64,000 bases of DNA from Lachnospiraceae bacterium (lineage in GTDB: Bacteria > Bacillota > Clostridia > Lachnospirales > Lachnospiraceae). Numbering within the stretch: position 1 is the first letter of the stretch; every line of letters begins with the position of its first letter. The notes under the pieces are model-generated. The model had not been told where the DNA came from, did not search any database, and saw nothing but the letters and a program-made list of their open reading frames with translations. Both the position numbers and the translations under genes were made by a program. This document shows, one piece after another, positions 16,656-26,143 of this stretch. Location: assembly GCA_021203465.1 (NCBI GenBank), contig JAJQBC010000119.1, forward strand, positions 1 through 64,000, given 5' to 3'.

Positions 16656-18011
16656 TCAGAGCGCCTTCATGGCGTCCTTCACAGTGGATACGCCGACCAG
16701 CTCGATACCAGAACCATTCCTGATCTGACTCAGGCAACTTTCCGGGAGAATTGCACGCGTGAAGCCCAGCTTTTTCGCCTCCTGCACGCGCTGCTGCGCC
16801 ATACTTACCGCACGCACCTCGCCGCTTAAGCCCACCTCGCCGAAAACAATCGTCCGATCCGAGATCGGTGTATCCCGGTAACTCGAGATAATCGCGAGCA
16901 CAAGGCCAAGATCCATCGCCGGCTCGCTCAAACGCACGCCGCCGGCAATATTGACATAAGCGTCATAGCCGGAGAGCGGCAAACCCAGACGCTTCTCCAG
17001 TACCGCCATCAAAAGATTCAGACGGTTGTAGTCCATCCCGGCGGCGGTACGCCGTGGAAGGCCAAAATTTGTCCTGCACACAAGCGCCTGCACCTCAAGC
17101 AGCATTGGCCGTGTTCCCTCCATCATACAGACAACAACCGACCCGGAAGCCCCCTCCGGCCTTCCACTCAGCATGTACTCGGATGGATTGGGCACTTCTT
17201 CAAGCCCCCGATCCGTCATCTCGAAAACTCCGATCTCATTGGTGGAGCCAAAACGGTTCTTGACCCCGCGCAGAATACGATAGGAGGCGTGACGGTCACC
17301 CTCAAAATAGAGCACGGTATCCACCATATGTTCCAGCACACGCGGCCCGGCCACCGTGCCGTCCTTCGTCACATGGCCGACAATGAATACCGCTATGTTC
17401 TGCTGTTTTGCCAGCCGCAACAATACCCCCGTCGCCTCGCGGATCTGAGAAACGCTGCCCGGCGCGGAGCTGATCGACTCCTGATACATGGTCTGGATCG
17501 AGTCGACAACAATTACCTGCAGCCTCATCTTCAACACGATCGTCTCGATATCCGCCAGATTCGTCTCGCACAACAGCTTCAGAGAAGAAGAAAATTCCCC
17601 AATCCGTGCTGCTCGCAACCGAATCTGCTGCAGGGATTCCTCACCGGAAATATACAGAATCTGATCGAGCCGCTCCGAAAGAGCCCGGCATACCTGCAAA
17701 AGCAGCGTCGATTTCCCGATACCCGGGTCTCCGCCGACCAGTACGAGCGAGCCCGGAACAATCCCGCCGCCCAACACCTGATCGAGCTCCGCCATACCGG
17801 TCGGCAGCCGCTCCTGATCGTCAGAGCGAATCTCACTCAGCGCTATCGGCTCACGCAGCTCCCCCGCGCGCGCAGCTCTTCCCTTTGAAGACGGCGCCTT
17901 CGGTTCCTCCGCAAAGGTATTCCACTCGCGGCAGGCAGGACACTGTCCCATCCATTTCGCTGACTCGTAACCGCAGTTCTGGCAGAAAAAAAGTGTTGCA
18001 TTTTTCTTCAT
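16656..18011 (-). CDS. radA: DNA repair protein RadA/Sms
   Basis: RecA-like branch-migration ATPase of homologous recombination. It has an N-terminal zinc finger (Cys10, Cys13, Cys24, Cys27), Walker A GGDPGIGKST at 93-102, the RadA-specific KNRFG motif at about 250, and a C-terminal Lon-protease-like domain with FGEVGLSGEVR. At 451 aa it is full length. Its ATG overlaps the clpC stop (ATGA), so the two are translationally coupled. The GntR-clpC-radA order puts a repair enzyme under a stress-protease promoter. Confidence 0.96.
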   Translation of the reverse strand: MKKNATLFFCQNCGYESAKWMGQCPACREWNTFAEEPKAPSSKGRAARAGELREPIALSEIRSDDQERLPTGMAELDQVLGGGIVPGSLVLVGGDPGIGKSTLLLQVCRALSERLDQILYISGEESLQQIRLRAARIGEFSSSLKLLCETNLADIETIVLKMRLQVIVVDSIQTMYQESISSAPGSVSQIREATGVLLRLAKQQNIAVFIVGHVTKDGTVAGPRVLEHMVDTVLYFEGDRHASYRILRGVKNRFGSTNEIGVFEMTDRGLEEVPNPSEYMLSGRPEGASGSVVVCMMEGTRPMLLEVQALVCRTNFGLPRRTAAGMDYNRLNLLMAVLEKRLGLPLSGYDAYVNIAGGVRLSEPAMDLGLVLAIISSYRDTPISDRTIVFGEVGLSGEVRAVSMAQQRVQEAKKLGFTRAILPESCLSQIRNGSGIELVGVSTVKDAMKAL

Positions 18012-20431
18012 GACGCCTCCTTTGGCCTCACAGCAAAACGAACCTTCCCATTCACTATTTTCACATCCACATGGTCGCCTTCTGCAATATTACCGACAAG
18101 TAATTCATCCGCCATGGGATCCTCAATCCTGCTCTGGATCGCGCGCTTCAGAGGGCGCGCCCCATATTTCACATCGTAGCCAGTCTCCGCCAGCCATTTC
18201 GTCACCGATGCTTTGAAGGACACCTCAATCCGCAGCTGCTCCCTGCAGCGATCCGCCAGCTCACCGAGCAGCATTCCGGCGATCTTCGCGATTTCCTCCT
18301 TCTGCAGCGTGTGAAAGACCAGCGTCTCGTCAATGCGGTTCAGGAACTCCGGCTTAAAGATCTGCCGAACCTCATTCATAACCGCATTTTTCATAAATTC
18401 ATAATCCTGCTTCGCGTCCTCCTGCGAGGCAAAACCGAGCTTCTTCGGAGAAATAATCGAACCCGCCCCCGCATTGGATGTCATGATGATGACTGTATTT
18501 TTGAAATCGACTTTTCGTCCCTGCGAATCCGTGATATGACCGTCGTCCAGCACCTGCAACAAGATATTGAAGACATCCGGGTGCGCCTTCTCTATCTCAT
18601 CGAACAGGATGACCGCGTAAGGATTCCGCCGCACCTTCTCGCTGAGCTGTCCGCCGTCGTCATGCCCGATATAGCCTGGCGGCGAGCCTATGATCTTCGC
18701 CACACTGTGCTTCTCCATATACTCAGACATATCCACGCGGATCATTGCGTCTTCACGGCCAAACAACACCTCCGAGAGCGCCTTGGAGAGCTCCGTCTTG
18801 CCTACACCGGTCGGTCCCAAAAAGAGAAAAGAACCGATCGGACGTTTCGGATCCTTCAAACCCACGCGTCCCCGTTTCACGGCCTTCGCAACCGCACTAA
18901 CGGCCTCATCCTGTCCGATCACGCGCCTGTGCAGCTCCTTCTCAAGGCGGCGCAGTCTCTGGGAGTCCTTCTCCGCCAGCCGCTGCACCGGTATCTTTGT
19001 CCAGCGGGAAACCGTATCCGCGATCTGCGCCTCGGTCACGATATTGGTCTTCCGACCCCTGCGTCCCGCCGGATGCGCGCGCCGCTGCTCCAACTGTTCA
19101 AGCCGCTCGCGGCACAGGTGAGCCTGCGTGAGATCTCCGCCCATCAGCGCCTGCTCGAGCTCTTCGCGAACCTTCACAAGACTCTGCGCCGAGTCCTCCT
19201 GATCCTGGTTTTTCAAATACTGGCTCAACCGCAGGCCCGCCGCAGCCTCATCCATCAGATCGATTGCTTTGTCGGGCAGGAAGCGGTCATTCACATAACG
19301 TGCGGACAGCCTTGCCGCGGCCTCCAACGCCCCGTCCGTAATCTGTACTCGGTGATGCCTCTCATAGTAGGGGCGCAGCCCCTTCAGGATCTCAACCGTC
19401 TGTTCAATCGACGCTTCCTCGACCGTGATCGGCTGAAAGCGCCGCTCCAGCGCTGCATCCTTCTCGATATGCTTGCGGTATTCCTCAAGCGTCGTCGCGC
19501 CGATAATCTGAATCTCACCGCGCGCCATTGCGGGCTTTAAGATATTTGAGGCGTCCATCGCGCCCTCCGCGCCGCCCGCGCCGATAATCATATGCAACTC
19601 GTCAATGAACAGCAGCACCTTGCCATTTTGCCGCACTTCCTCGATCACATTCTTGATGCGCTCTTCAAACTCCCCCCGGTACTTAGAACCAGCCACCATC
19701 GCAGTCAGATCAAGAATACACAGGCGCTTTCCGCTCAGCGAGGCAGGCACCTTTCCCTGCGCAATGCGGGCAGCCAGGCCCTCAACAATCGCGGTCTTGC
19801 CCACACCGGGTTCGCCGATCAGGCAGGGATTGTTCTTCGTCCTGCGGCTCAGCACCTGAATCAGACGTTGAATCTCCTCCTCGCGGCCAATAACCGGATC
19901 CAGCTTTCCCTCCTCGGCAAGGCCGGTCAAATCCCGGCTGTACTGTTCGAGTGTCTGCGTCCCCGAGGTATGAGAGTCATCACGGTACTCCGCCGCTTTC
20001 TCGCCCATTGACTCGACCAGTGACATATAGAGATCGCGCAGCCGGATGTTCATCGTATTCAGCAGTCTTGAACCGACACATTCGCCGTCCTTCAGAATCG
20101 CAATCAAAATGTGCTCCGTCCCCGTAAGCACCTCATGAAAGCGTTTTGCCTCAGTGGAAGCATCATCCAGAATCTTCCGGGCCCTCGGTGTAAAATCACG
20201 TTCCTCTTCTGTCAGAACCGGGCTCTCTGCCGCGATCAGCTGGCTGATCATGCCTATGAGTTTTTCTTCTGTCACGCCGGCTCCCGCCAGCACCTGCCCC
20301 GCAGTGCAATCCTGCACACGCAAGAGCCCCAGCAAAATGTGCTCGGTTCCTGTATATGGATGCTTCATCTGTGCGGATACTTTTTTTGCCGCGGCCAGAG
20401 CCGCCTCTGCCTTGTCCGTATAAATGCGCAT
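18008..20431 (-). CDS. clpC: ATP-dependent Clp protease ATPase subunit ClpC
   Basis: HSP100/Clp unfoldase that feeds ClpP. From the chosen ATG at 20431 ([10 protein letters not shown], with GGAGG five bases upstream) it is 807 aa. It has a double Clp-N repeat at 1-145, AAA-1 with Walker A GEPGVGKT at 206-213, a short middle domain ([13 protein letters not shown]) and AAA-2 with Walker A GPTGVGKT. The classical partners ctsR, mcsA and mcsB of Bacillus clpC operons are absent; a GntR-family gene stands in the regulator's place 14 bp upstream. Confidence 0.95.
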   Translation of the reverse strand: MRIYTDKAEAALAAAKKVSAQMKHPYTGTEHILLGLLRVQDCTAGQVLAGAGVTEEKLIGMISQLIAAESPVLTEEERDFTPRARKILDDASTEAKRFHEVLTGTEHILIAILKDGECVGSRLLNTMNIRLRDLYMSLVESMGEKAAEYRDDSHTSGTQTLEQYSRDLTGLAEEGKLDPVIGREEEIQRLIQVLSRRTKNNPCLIGEPGVGKTAIVEGLAARIAQGKVPASLSGKRLCILDLTAMVAGSKYRGEFEERIKNVIEEVRQNGKVLLFIDELHMIIGAGGAEGAMDASNILKPAMARGEIQIIGATTLEEYRKHIEKDAALERRFQPITVEEASIEQTVEILKGLRPYYERHHRVQITDGALEAAARLSARYVNDRFLPDKAIDLMDEAAAGLRLSQYLKNQDQEDSAQSLVKVREELEQALMGGDLTQAHLCRERLEQLEQRRAHPAGRRGRKTNIVTEAQIADTVSRWTKIPVQRLAEKDSQRLRRLEKELHRRVIGQDEAVSAVAKAVKRGRVGLKDPKRPIGSFLFLGPTGVGKTELSKALSEVLFGREDAMIRVDMSEYMEKHSVAKIIGSPPGYIGHDDGGQLSEKVRRNPYAVILFDEIEKAHPDVFNILLQVLDDGHITDSQGRKVDFKNTVIIMTSNAGAGSIISPKKLGFASQEDAKQDYEFMKNAVMNEVRQIFKPEFLNRIDETLVFHTLQKEEIAKIAGMLLGELADRCREQLRIEVSFKASVTKWLAETGYDVKYGARPLKRAIQSRIEDPMADELLVGNIAEGDHVDVKIVNGKVRFAVRPKEAS

Positions 20432-20444
20432 AAACCCTCCTTTT

Positions 20445-20813
20445 TCAGGTATAATCCTCATAAATTTCATCAATCAGACGATGCACGTCCTCCCGGCTAA
20501 TATTCCGACAACTCCCTTTCGCAAGCGTCACCAGCAGCTCGCGTTTCATCTCCTCGAGCGCGCGCATCCGATCAGTGTCCACCGCGACAACCGCGCCCGT
20601 CCGGCGGTCGAGCCGGATGTAGCCTTCCTGCCGCAGGATCGTGTAGGCCTTGTTCACCGTGTGCATGTTGATGCCGATCTCTCCCGCCAGCTGGCGGACG
20701 CTCGGCAGCGCATCCCCCTCCCGAAGTCTGGAGGTGGCAATGCCCATAATAATCTGATTGCACAGCTGCACGTAAAATGCCTCGTCACTGTTAAAGTCTA
20801 TTTCCAGATACAT
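20445..20813 (-). CDS. GntR family transcriptional regulator (YtrA-like)
   Basis: 122-aa regulator with an N-terminal GntR winged helix (residues 11-77; LPSVRQLAGEIGINMHTVNK, TVNKAYTILRQEGYI) and only a short helical tail, as in the YtrA subfamily. It is the first gene of the clpC-radA operon. The promoter at 20851-20879 carries a perfect 9-bp inverted repeat over its -10, so the gene probably represses itself together with clpC and radA. The inducing signal is unknown. Confidence 0.9.
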   Translation of the reverse strand: MYLEIDFNSDEAFYVQLCNQIIMGIATSRLREGDALPSVRQLAGEIGINMHTVNKAYTILRQEGYIRLDRRTGAVVAVDTDRMRALEEMKRELLVTLAKGSCRNISREDVHRLIDEIYEDYT

Positions 20814-20836
20814 ACTATTCCTGTCCTTATCCTTTG

Positions 20837-20861
20837 ATTGTTATATTTGCAGTATAACAAT
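20837..20861. promoter_or_regulatory. Operator candidate of the GntR-clpC-radA operon
   Basis: Perfect inverted repeat ATTGTTATA (20837-20845) / TATAACAAT (20853-20861) with a 7-nt centre. It overlaps the -10 box, which suits repression by the encoded GntR protein. Confidence 0.7.
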
Positions 20862-20879
20862 ATATTCTCTGAAGGTCAA
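20851..20879 (-). promoter_or_regulatory. Promoter of the GntR-clpC-radA operon
   Basis: On the minus strand, -35 TTGACC (20874-20879), 17-nt spacer, -10 TATACT (20851-20856). Confidence 0.75.
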
Positions 20880-20900
20880 CAGAAATTCAAATTCACCCGC

Positions 20901-20920
20901 AAAAACGAGGGGCCGCCCTC
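20901..20920 (-). terminator. Terminator of the cohesin-like surface protein gene
   Basis: Stem GAGGG/CCCTC (20907-20911, 20916-20920) with a GC-rich loop, followed on the minus strand by TTTTT. The stem is short, so this is a moderate call. Confidence 0.55.
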
Positions 20921-20956
20921 TCATGGCAGTCCCCCGCTCATTTTCTCCGAACCGAT

Positions 20957-22312
20957 CTATTCGCCGTCATCGAAATCATCCAGATCGATGATCTCCAATC
21001 CGTCGTCATCCGCCTTGCTTCTGGACTCTGGATCGTCAAAATCGGTTTCATTTTCCTCCAGATTCCCAACGATGACTGCGCTAGCCTTCTTTTTCTTCGG
21101 CTTCGACGCCGATATCGGCTCCTCCTCTTCCTCCTCTGGATCTGGATTTTTCAGCTTCCGAATGCGGAAGTGCTGGATCACCGCGATATTCAGCAGCACT
21201 ATTGCAATCAGCGTCACGGCGAGGAGCAGCCACAGGCGGTTCCGCATATCAGTATTATAACGGGTCGCCTGATACTCGAGATCGTCCCGCAGGCCGTCCT
21301 CCTTCTCCTCAAGCTCCGTGATATAAGCCTGCTCGCCGTCATAAGCAATCTCATCAAAAAGCTGGACAGAACCTGTATCGTAATCATAACTGTACCAGCC
21401 TTTCTCCCCGTCTTGATTGATTCCATAAACCAGATAGCGGTTTGTGTCGTCAAAAATCTCGTCCACACCGTCGATCGTCACATGCTTATATGCGGGAAGC
21501 GTGTATTTTGCTCCCCATCCCAGATCAACATAGGAATACCGCGTCGGCACCGTCACATCCTCATCCGCTTCGATAAAGATAACCGTGTCCGAGCCGCTCT
21601 CAAGCTGAACATAAGGAATGACATTCCCCGTATCCGGATTGTACACAAACATGTCCCGGTAGCTCCCGTTGTCGCTGACCAGTCTTACCAGATAGATTCC
21701 CTCCAGCGTGTCGCTCTCTCTCACCTCACTGCTGATTCCCTGAATGTCAATCGTTGTCAGAGAAAAACCTTCCACATCAGTCGGGTGGTGAACGTAAAAG
21801 GTTCTGCCGTCGATAACAAAGCTGGCCCTCTCCGAGTCGTCTTCATCGTCATCAGAATCTTCCTCTGAACTATCCTCGTCCAAATCCACTTCATCCTCTT
21901 CAGCCAGTACATCGATCTCCTCGCCATCGACCTCAATAGTGCAGGACAAAATCTCCAGCGTCGTGTCTTCATCCGAGCTTCCGCGGAACGTGACCGTAAA
22001 GGTTGCGCTCGTATCATTCGGCACATAGGAGAGCTGCACCGTTCCATTTCCACCGCTGCCGGAGAAATTGTCTCCGCCGCTGCCAGAGATGTAAGTCAGT
22101 ACACTCTTATCATAAGAAATCTCAAGCGTCGCCGACTCCATATCGGAATCGCTCGTGATCGTAAACTCCGCCGACACCGTCTCGCCATCCACAGCCGTCA
22201 GCTCCGTGTCTCCCTCCACCGAAGAAGAGGCGAAAGCAGTCATGCCAAAACACAGGAAGAAGAGGGCGGCCAGAAGGCCTGTCTTTCCTATTCCAAATTT
22301 TCTATTTCGCAT
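20957..22312 (-). CDS. Secreted, membrane-anchored cohesin-like domain protein
   Basis: 451 aa. A signal peptide covers residues 1-28 (LLAALFFLCFGMTAFASSS). Residues 35-135 look like a cohesin/Ig-type beta domain (ATLEISYDKSVLTYISG, VQLSYVPNDTSATFTVTF). A very acidic linker follows (about 145-165), then a second beta-rich region of about 200 residues, a transmembrane helix at about 365-388 (LWLLLAVTLIAIVLLNIAVI) and an acidic, lysine-patched cytoplasmic tail. No dockerin is in the window, so a cellulosome role is not supported. It may instead be an envelope sensor or scaffold. Length and domain order do not match a family I can name. Confidence 0.7.
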   Translation of the reverse strand: MRNRKFGIGKTGLLAALFFLCFGMTAFASSSVEGDTELTAVDGETVSAEFTITSDSDMESATLEISYDKSVLTYISGSGGDNFSGSGGNGTVQLSYVPNDTSATFTVTFRGSSDEDTTLEILSCTIEVDGEEIDVLAEEDEVDLDEDSSEEDSDDDEDDSERASFVIDGRTFYVHHPTDVEGFSLTTIDIQGISSEVRESDTLEGIYLVRLVSDNGSYRDMFVYNPDTGNVIPYVQLESGSDTVIFIEADEDVTVPTRYSYVDLGWGAKYTLPAYKHVTIDGVDEIFDDTNRYLVYGINQDGEKGWYSYDYDTGSVQLFDEIAYDGEQAYITELEEKEDGLRDDLEYQATRYNTDMRNRLWLLLAVTLIAIVLLNIAVIQHFRIRKLKNPDPEEEEEEPISASKPKKKKASAVIVGNLEENETDFDDPESRSKADDDGLEIIDLDDFDDGE

Positions 22313-22390
22313 ACAATAAACTCACTTTCATCATCAGATTTCTTTACCATAAAGCCTTATCCGCGGAAAGTCAAGTAATTCACAGAATCT

Positions 22391-23665
22391 TCATACCTCG
22401 TCGATTGCCTTCCCGATGTCGCCGCGACAGTATTTGTTGTCGAAATCAATCCATTTCACAGCCTCGTAAGCGTTGCTGCGGGCGGCCTTCAGATCCTTTC
22501 CGGTCGCGGTCACCCCAAGCACACGCCCGCCGTTCGTCACAATCTTTCCGTCCGCGGAGAATTTACTTCCGGCGTGGAACACATAGTAGCCGTCCCGGTC
22601 CTTAAAGTTCTCAAGACCGCGGATCTCAAAGCCCTTCTCATACTTCACCGGATAGCCGTCGGAGGCCAGCACGACGCAGACCGCCGCATTGTCCTCAAAT
22701 TCCAGTTCCACATTTTCCAGCGTCCCATCCACGCAGGCCTCCATCACGTCGATGATGTCGTTCTTCATGCGCGGCAGCACAACCTGCGCCTCCGGGTCGC
22801 CGAAACGGGCATTGTATTCCAGCACCTTCGGTCCCTTTTCCGTGAGCATCAGGCCGAAGAAGATGACTCCCTTGAAGGGCCGCCCTTCCGCCGCCATCGC
22901 GTCCACGGTCCGCTGATAAATATATTCTTTACAGAAGGCGTCGATTTCATCCGTATAGAACGGACTCGGAGAGAAGGTACCCATGCCGCCGGTATTAAGC
23001 CCCTGATCACCGTCGAGCGCGCGCTTGTGGTCCTGCGCGGAGGTCATAATGCGGATCGTCTTCCCGTCCACGAAGCTTAAGACCGACACCTCGCGGCCCG
23101 TCATGAACTCCTCGATGACCATCTGATTTCCGGCCGCGCCGAACTTCTTATCCAGCATGATCGTCTTCACGCCCTCGCGCGCCTCCTCGGGCGTATTGCA
23201 GATCAGCACGCCCTTGCCGAGCGCAAGTCCGTCCGCCTTGAGCACGATCGGGAAATCCGCCGTTTCCAGATAGGCGAGCGCCTTCTCCGGATCGTCAAAA
23301 TTCTCATAGGCCGCGGTCGGGATATCATATTTCTTCATCAGATCCTTGGAAAATGCCTTGGAGCCCTCGAGGATCGCCGCGTTCTTCCGCGGCCCGAACA
23401 CGTGCAGTCCGCGCGCCTCGAAGACGTCCACGACGCCGCCCACGAGCGGGTCGTCCATACCGATGATGGTAAGATCAATCTTCTTCTCCTGTGCGAAGTC
23501 CGCCAGGCGCTCAAACTCCATCGCTCCGATGTCCACGCACTCGGCATACTCCGCGATCCCCGCGTTTCCGGGCGCGCAATAGATCTTATCCACCCTCGGG
23601 CTCTTCGACACCTTCCATGCAATCACATGCTCTCTTCCGCCGCTGCCTACTATCAGTACCTTCAT
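22391..23665 (-). CDS. purD: Phosphoribosylamine--glycine ligase
   Basis: GAR synthetase, the second step of de novo purine synthesis. The start is the ATG at 23665 ([13 protein letters not shown]), which overlaps the purN stop as ATGA and has AAGGTGAGA upstream. ATP-grasp features follow: ADGLALGKGVLI, then GVIFFGLMLT and VLEYNARFGDPE with metal-binding Glu and Asn. It is 424 aa, full length. It is the last gene of purE-purM-purN-purD. Confidence 0.96.
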   Translation of the reverse strand: MKVLIVGSGGREHVIAWKVSKSPRVDKIYCAPGNAGIAEYAECVDIGAMEFERLADFAQEKKIDLTIIGMDDPLVGGVVDVFEARGLHVFGPRKNAAILEGSKAFSKDLMKKYDIPTAAYENFDDPEKALAYLETADFPIVLKADGLALGKGVLICNTPEEAREGVKTIMLDKKFGAAGNQMVIEEFMTGREVSVLSFVDGKTIRIMTSAQDHKRALDGDQGLNTGGMGTFSPSPFYTDEIDAFCKEYIYQRTVDAMAAEGRPFKGVIFFGLMLTEKGPKVLEYNARFGDPEAQVVLPRMKNDIIDVMEACVDGTLENVELEFEDNAAVCVVLASDGYPVKYEKGFEIRGLENFKDRDGYYVFHAGSKFSADGKIVTNGGRVLGVTATGKDLKAARSNAYEAVKWIDFDNKYCRGDIGKAIDEV

Positions 23666-24285
23666 AGAAATCTCACCTTTCCGTCCTCGACTCTGACCTT
23701 TCCGTTCGCGATCAGATCGATCGCCTGCGGCATAATCACCCATTCCGCCTCGCGCATCACGCGCTGCTGCAGCTCCTCGGGCGTGTCATCCTGCCGCACC
23801 TCGACCGCTTTCTGCAGGATGATCGGTCCGGTGTCCGTCCCCTTATCCACGAAATGCACCGTCGCTCCCGTCACCTTCACACCACGCGCGAGCACGCCCT
23901 CATGCACCTTCAGGCCGTAATAATCCTTCCCGCAGAAGGAAGGGATCAGCGCCGGATGAATGTTGATGATCCGGTTTTCAAAGCGCTCCACGATCTTCTC
24001 CGGCATGACGACAAGGCAGCCCGCCAGCACAACGAGATCCGCCTCAGACGCGATCAGAGCATCGAGAAGCGCGTCATTAAACTGATCTCTGTCTGCATAA
24101 TCCTTCGGACTGATGCACTGTGCGGGAATTCCGGCCTTTTCTGCCCGGGTAAGCGCATAGGCGTTTTTATTATTGCTGATCACACAGACAATCCGCGCGT
24201 TCGTGATGCGTCCGTCCGCGATCGAGTCGATGATCGCCTGCAGATTTGTGCCGCCGCCCGACACCAGCACCGCCAGCTTTAACAT
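23662..24285 (-). CDS. purN: Phosphoribosylglycinamide formyltransferase
   Basis: GAR transformylase using 10-formyl-tetrahydrofolate. Family opening [15 protein letters not shown] (phosphate loop), then the catalytic region with Asn and His in [10 protein letters not shown] and the Asp of [13 protein letters not shown]. It is 207 aa. The ATG overlaps the purM stop by several bases, so it is translationally coupled on both sides. Confidence 0.96.
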   Translation of the reverse strand: MLKLAVLVSGGGTNLQAIIDSIADGRITNARIVCVISNNKNAYALTRAEKAGIPAQCISPKDYADRDQFNDALLDALIASEADLVVLAGCLVVMPEKIVERFENRIINIHPALIPSFCGKDYYGLKVHEGVLARGVKVTGATVHFVDKGTDTGPIILQKAVEVRQDDTPEELQQRVMREAEWVIMPQAIDLIANGKVRVEDGKVRFL

Positions 24286-25304
24286 AAGGTCACACCCTTC
24301 TCGCCGCTCTCCACGGAGCCGATCACATAAGGATCCTCACCGGCCTCACGGATCGCCGCCATCGCGCTGTCCACATCTGACGGATCGAGGGCGAGCACCA
24401 TGCCAATACCCATGTTGAAGGTATTATACATCATCTGCTCGGAAATGTTACCTTCCTCCCGCAGCATATCGAAGATCGGCAGCTTCGGCCACGTGTCCTT
24501 CTTCACGACTGCGCATGCCCCCTCTGGCAGCATCCGCGGAATATTCTCATAGAAACCGCCACCGGTAATGTGGCTGCAGCCCTTGATCTTCACGCCCGCG
24601 GCCTTCACATTCTTCAATGCCTGCACGTAGATCTTCGTCGGGACGATCAGCGCCTCACCAAGCGTCGATCCGAGACAGTCATAATACGTGGCAAGGTTCA
24701 GCGCGTTCACATGAAAGACCTGACGCACGAGCGAGTAGCCATTGCTGTGCACACCCGAGGAGGCGATGCCGACCAGCGTGTCGCCCTGCCGGATATCCTT
24801 TCCGGTGATCAGATCCTTCTCATCCACGATGCCGACCGCGAAACCCGCGAGATCATACTCTTCAATGGGATAGAAGCCCGGCATCTCCGCCGTCTCGCCG
24901 CCGATCAACGCGGCTCCGGCCTGTTTGCAGCCTTCCGCCACACCGCTCACGATCGTGGCGATGCGCTCCGGAATATTGCGCCCGCAGGCTATGTAGTCCA
25001 GGAAAAACAGCGGTTCGCCGCCCGCGCAGGCGATATCGTTCACACACATGGCCACGCAGTCGATACCGACCGTGTCGTGCTTGTCCATGAGGAAGGCAAT
25101 CTTCAGCTTTGTGCCCACACCGTCCGTGCCACTCACGAGTGTCGGCTTCTCCATGTCCTTGTAAGCGCTCAGGGAAAATGCTCCCGAGAAGCCGCCGATC
25201 CCACCGAGCACCTCCGGCCGCATCGTAGCCTGCACATGCTTTTTCATCAGCTCCACCGACCGATAACCGGCCTCAATGTCCACTCCTGCGTTCTTGTAAT
25301 CCAT
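24279..25304 (-). CDS. purM: Phosphoribosylformylglycinamidine cyclo-ligase
   Basis: AIR synthetase. From the ATG at 25304 ([21 protein letters not shown] eight bases upstream) it is 341 aa. Signature motifs are [31 protein letters not shown] and [12 protein letters not shown]. The open frame continues upstream toward purE but has no family similarity there. Confidence 0.96.
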   Translation of the reverse strand: MDYKNAGVDIEAGYRSVELMKKHVQATMRPEVLGGIGGFSGAFSLSAYKDMEKPTLVSGTDGVGTKLKIAFLMDKHDTVGIDCVAMCVNDIACAGGEPLFFLDYIACGRNIPERIATIVSGVAEGCKQAGAALIGGETAEMPGFYPIEEYDLAGFAVGIVDEKDLITGKDIRQGDTLVGIASSGVHSNGYSLVRQVFHVNALNLATYYDCLGSTLGEALIVPTKIYVQALKNVKAAGVKIKGCSHITGGGFYENIPRMLPEGACAVVKKDTWPKLPIFDMLREEGNISEQMMYNTFNMGIGMVLALDPSDVDSAMAAIREAGEDPYVIGSVESGEKGVTLC

Positions 25305-25399
25305 AACTGTCTCCTCCCTGCTGTACTCCAGCTGTTGCGATAAATTTCCCCGCCCGGCGGGCGGCAGATCGCTGTATATTTTTCCGGCTTCCGGCATCG

Positions 25400-25912
25400 T
25401 TACATCTGTGCCTGATAAGCCTTATAACCAAGCTTGTCGAGCTTTTCCGCCTTCGCCTCAACGTCCTCCTTCATCTCCTGCGAGTACGCCTTCAGCCGCT
25501 CAAGCAGCACCTCATCCGAGGTCGCGAGAATCTTCGCTGCGAGAATTCCCGCGTTCGCGCCGCCATTAATCGCGACCGTCGCCACCGGGATTCCAGTCGG
25601 CATCTGCACGATCGAGTAGAGTGAGTCAACGCCACCCAGATCTGAAGTTTTCATCGGAACGCCGATGACCGGCATCGGAAAGAGCGCCGCGCACATACCC
25701 GGCAGATGCGCCGCCTTGCCCGCACCAGCGATGATGACCTTAAAGCCCTTCGCCTCCGCGCCCTTTGCATACTCAAAAAAGACGTCCGGCTCTCGATGCG
25801 CGGAGATGATGGTCATCTCAAAGTCCACGCCCAGCTTTGCCAGCACGTCCGCCGCCTTGCTCATAACGGGCAGATCCGAATCGCTGCCCATGACTATTCC
25901 TACTTTCGCCAT
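25400..25912 (-). CDS. purE: N5-carboxyaminoimidazole ribonucleotide mutase, PurE
   Basis: Class I PurE, which interconverts N5-CAIR and CAIR. The start is the ATG at 25912 ([15 protein letters not shown]) with GAGGAGG upstream. The substrate loops [15 protein letters not shown] and [11 protein letters not shown] are intact. It is 170 aa. First gene of the pur cluster here; purK is not in the window. A promoter is visible at 25932-25960, immediately below a large palindromic repeat element. Confidence 0.96.
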   Translation of the reverse strand: MAKVGIVMGSDSDLPVMSKAADVLAKLGVDFEMTIISAHREPDVFFEYAKGAEAKGFKVIIAGAGKAAHLPGMCAALFPMPVIGVPMKTSDLGGVDSLYSIVQMPTGIPVATVAINGGANAGILAAKILATSDEVLLERLKAYSQEMKEDVEAKAEKLDKLGYKAYQAQM

Positions 25913-25931
25913 TGTGTACCTCCTCTGAAAA

Positions 25932-25960
25932 AGTTTATCATTACAACGCTTCATTCGCAA
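25932..25960 (-). promoter_or_regulatory. Probable purE promoter
   Basis: On the minus strand, -35 TTGCGA (25955-25960), 17-nt spacer, -10 TAAACT (25932-25937). No purine riboswitch or PurR box pair is apparent between it and the ATG. Confidence 0.45.
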
Positions 25961-25974
25961 GTTTTATATTCACC

Positions 25975-26123
25975 GCTTCGGCATCATGTTCTATCTGTAC
26001 AGACTCGCTCTCGCTCAGTGTCAGACGTAACGGACACTACACTCAGCCTTCGCCTGACGGCTCGACTTCGTTAAGTGCCGACGTCTGCCAATGGTCTGCC
26101 CAGATAGAACATAACACCGAAGC
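25975..26123. repeat. Long palindromic element, copy A
   Basis: Left arm 25975-26004 and right arm 26094-26123 are inverted copies (25 of 30 positions). Most of the remaining positions become G-U pairs on the minus strand. The 89-nt core between them matches the cores at 36.3-37.0 kb. It lies 20 bp past the aminopeptidase stop and upstream of the purE promoter. No U-tract follows, so it is not a simple terminator. Confidence 0.85.
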
Positions 26124-26143
26124 GCCAACACATTCACTATTCG

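Noticed and set aside
25913-25974. Purine riboswitch or PurR boxes ahead of purE
   Set aside because: Only 62 nt separate the repeat from the ATG; they hold a promoter and an RBS but no conserved aptamer or paired boxes.
25975-26123. Rho-independent terminator
   Set aside because: The hairpin is about 150 nt long with a structured core and no U-tract on either strand.
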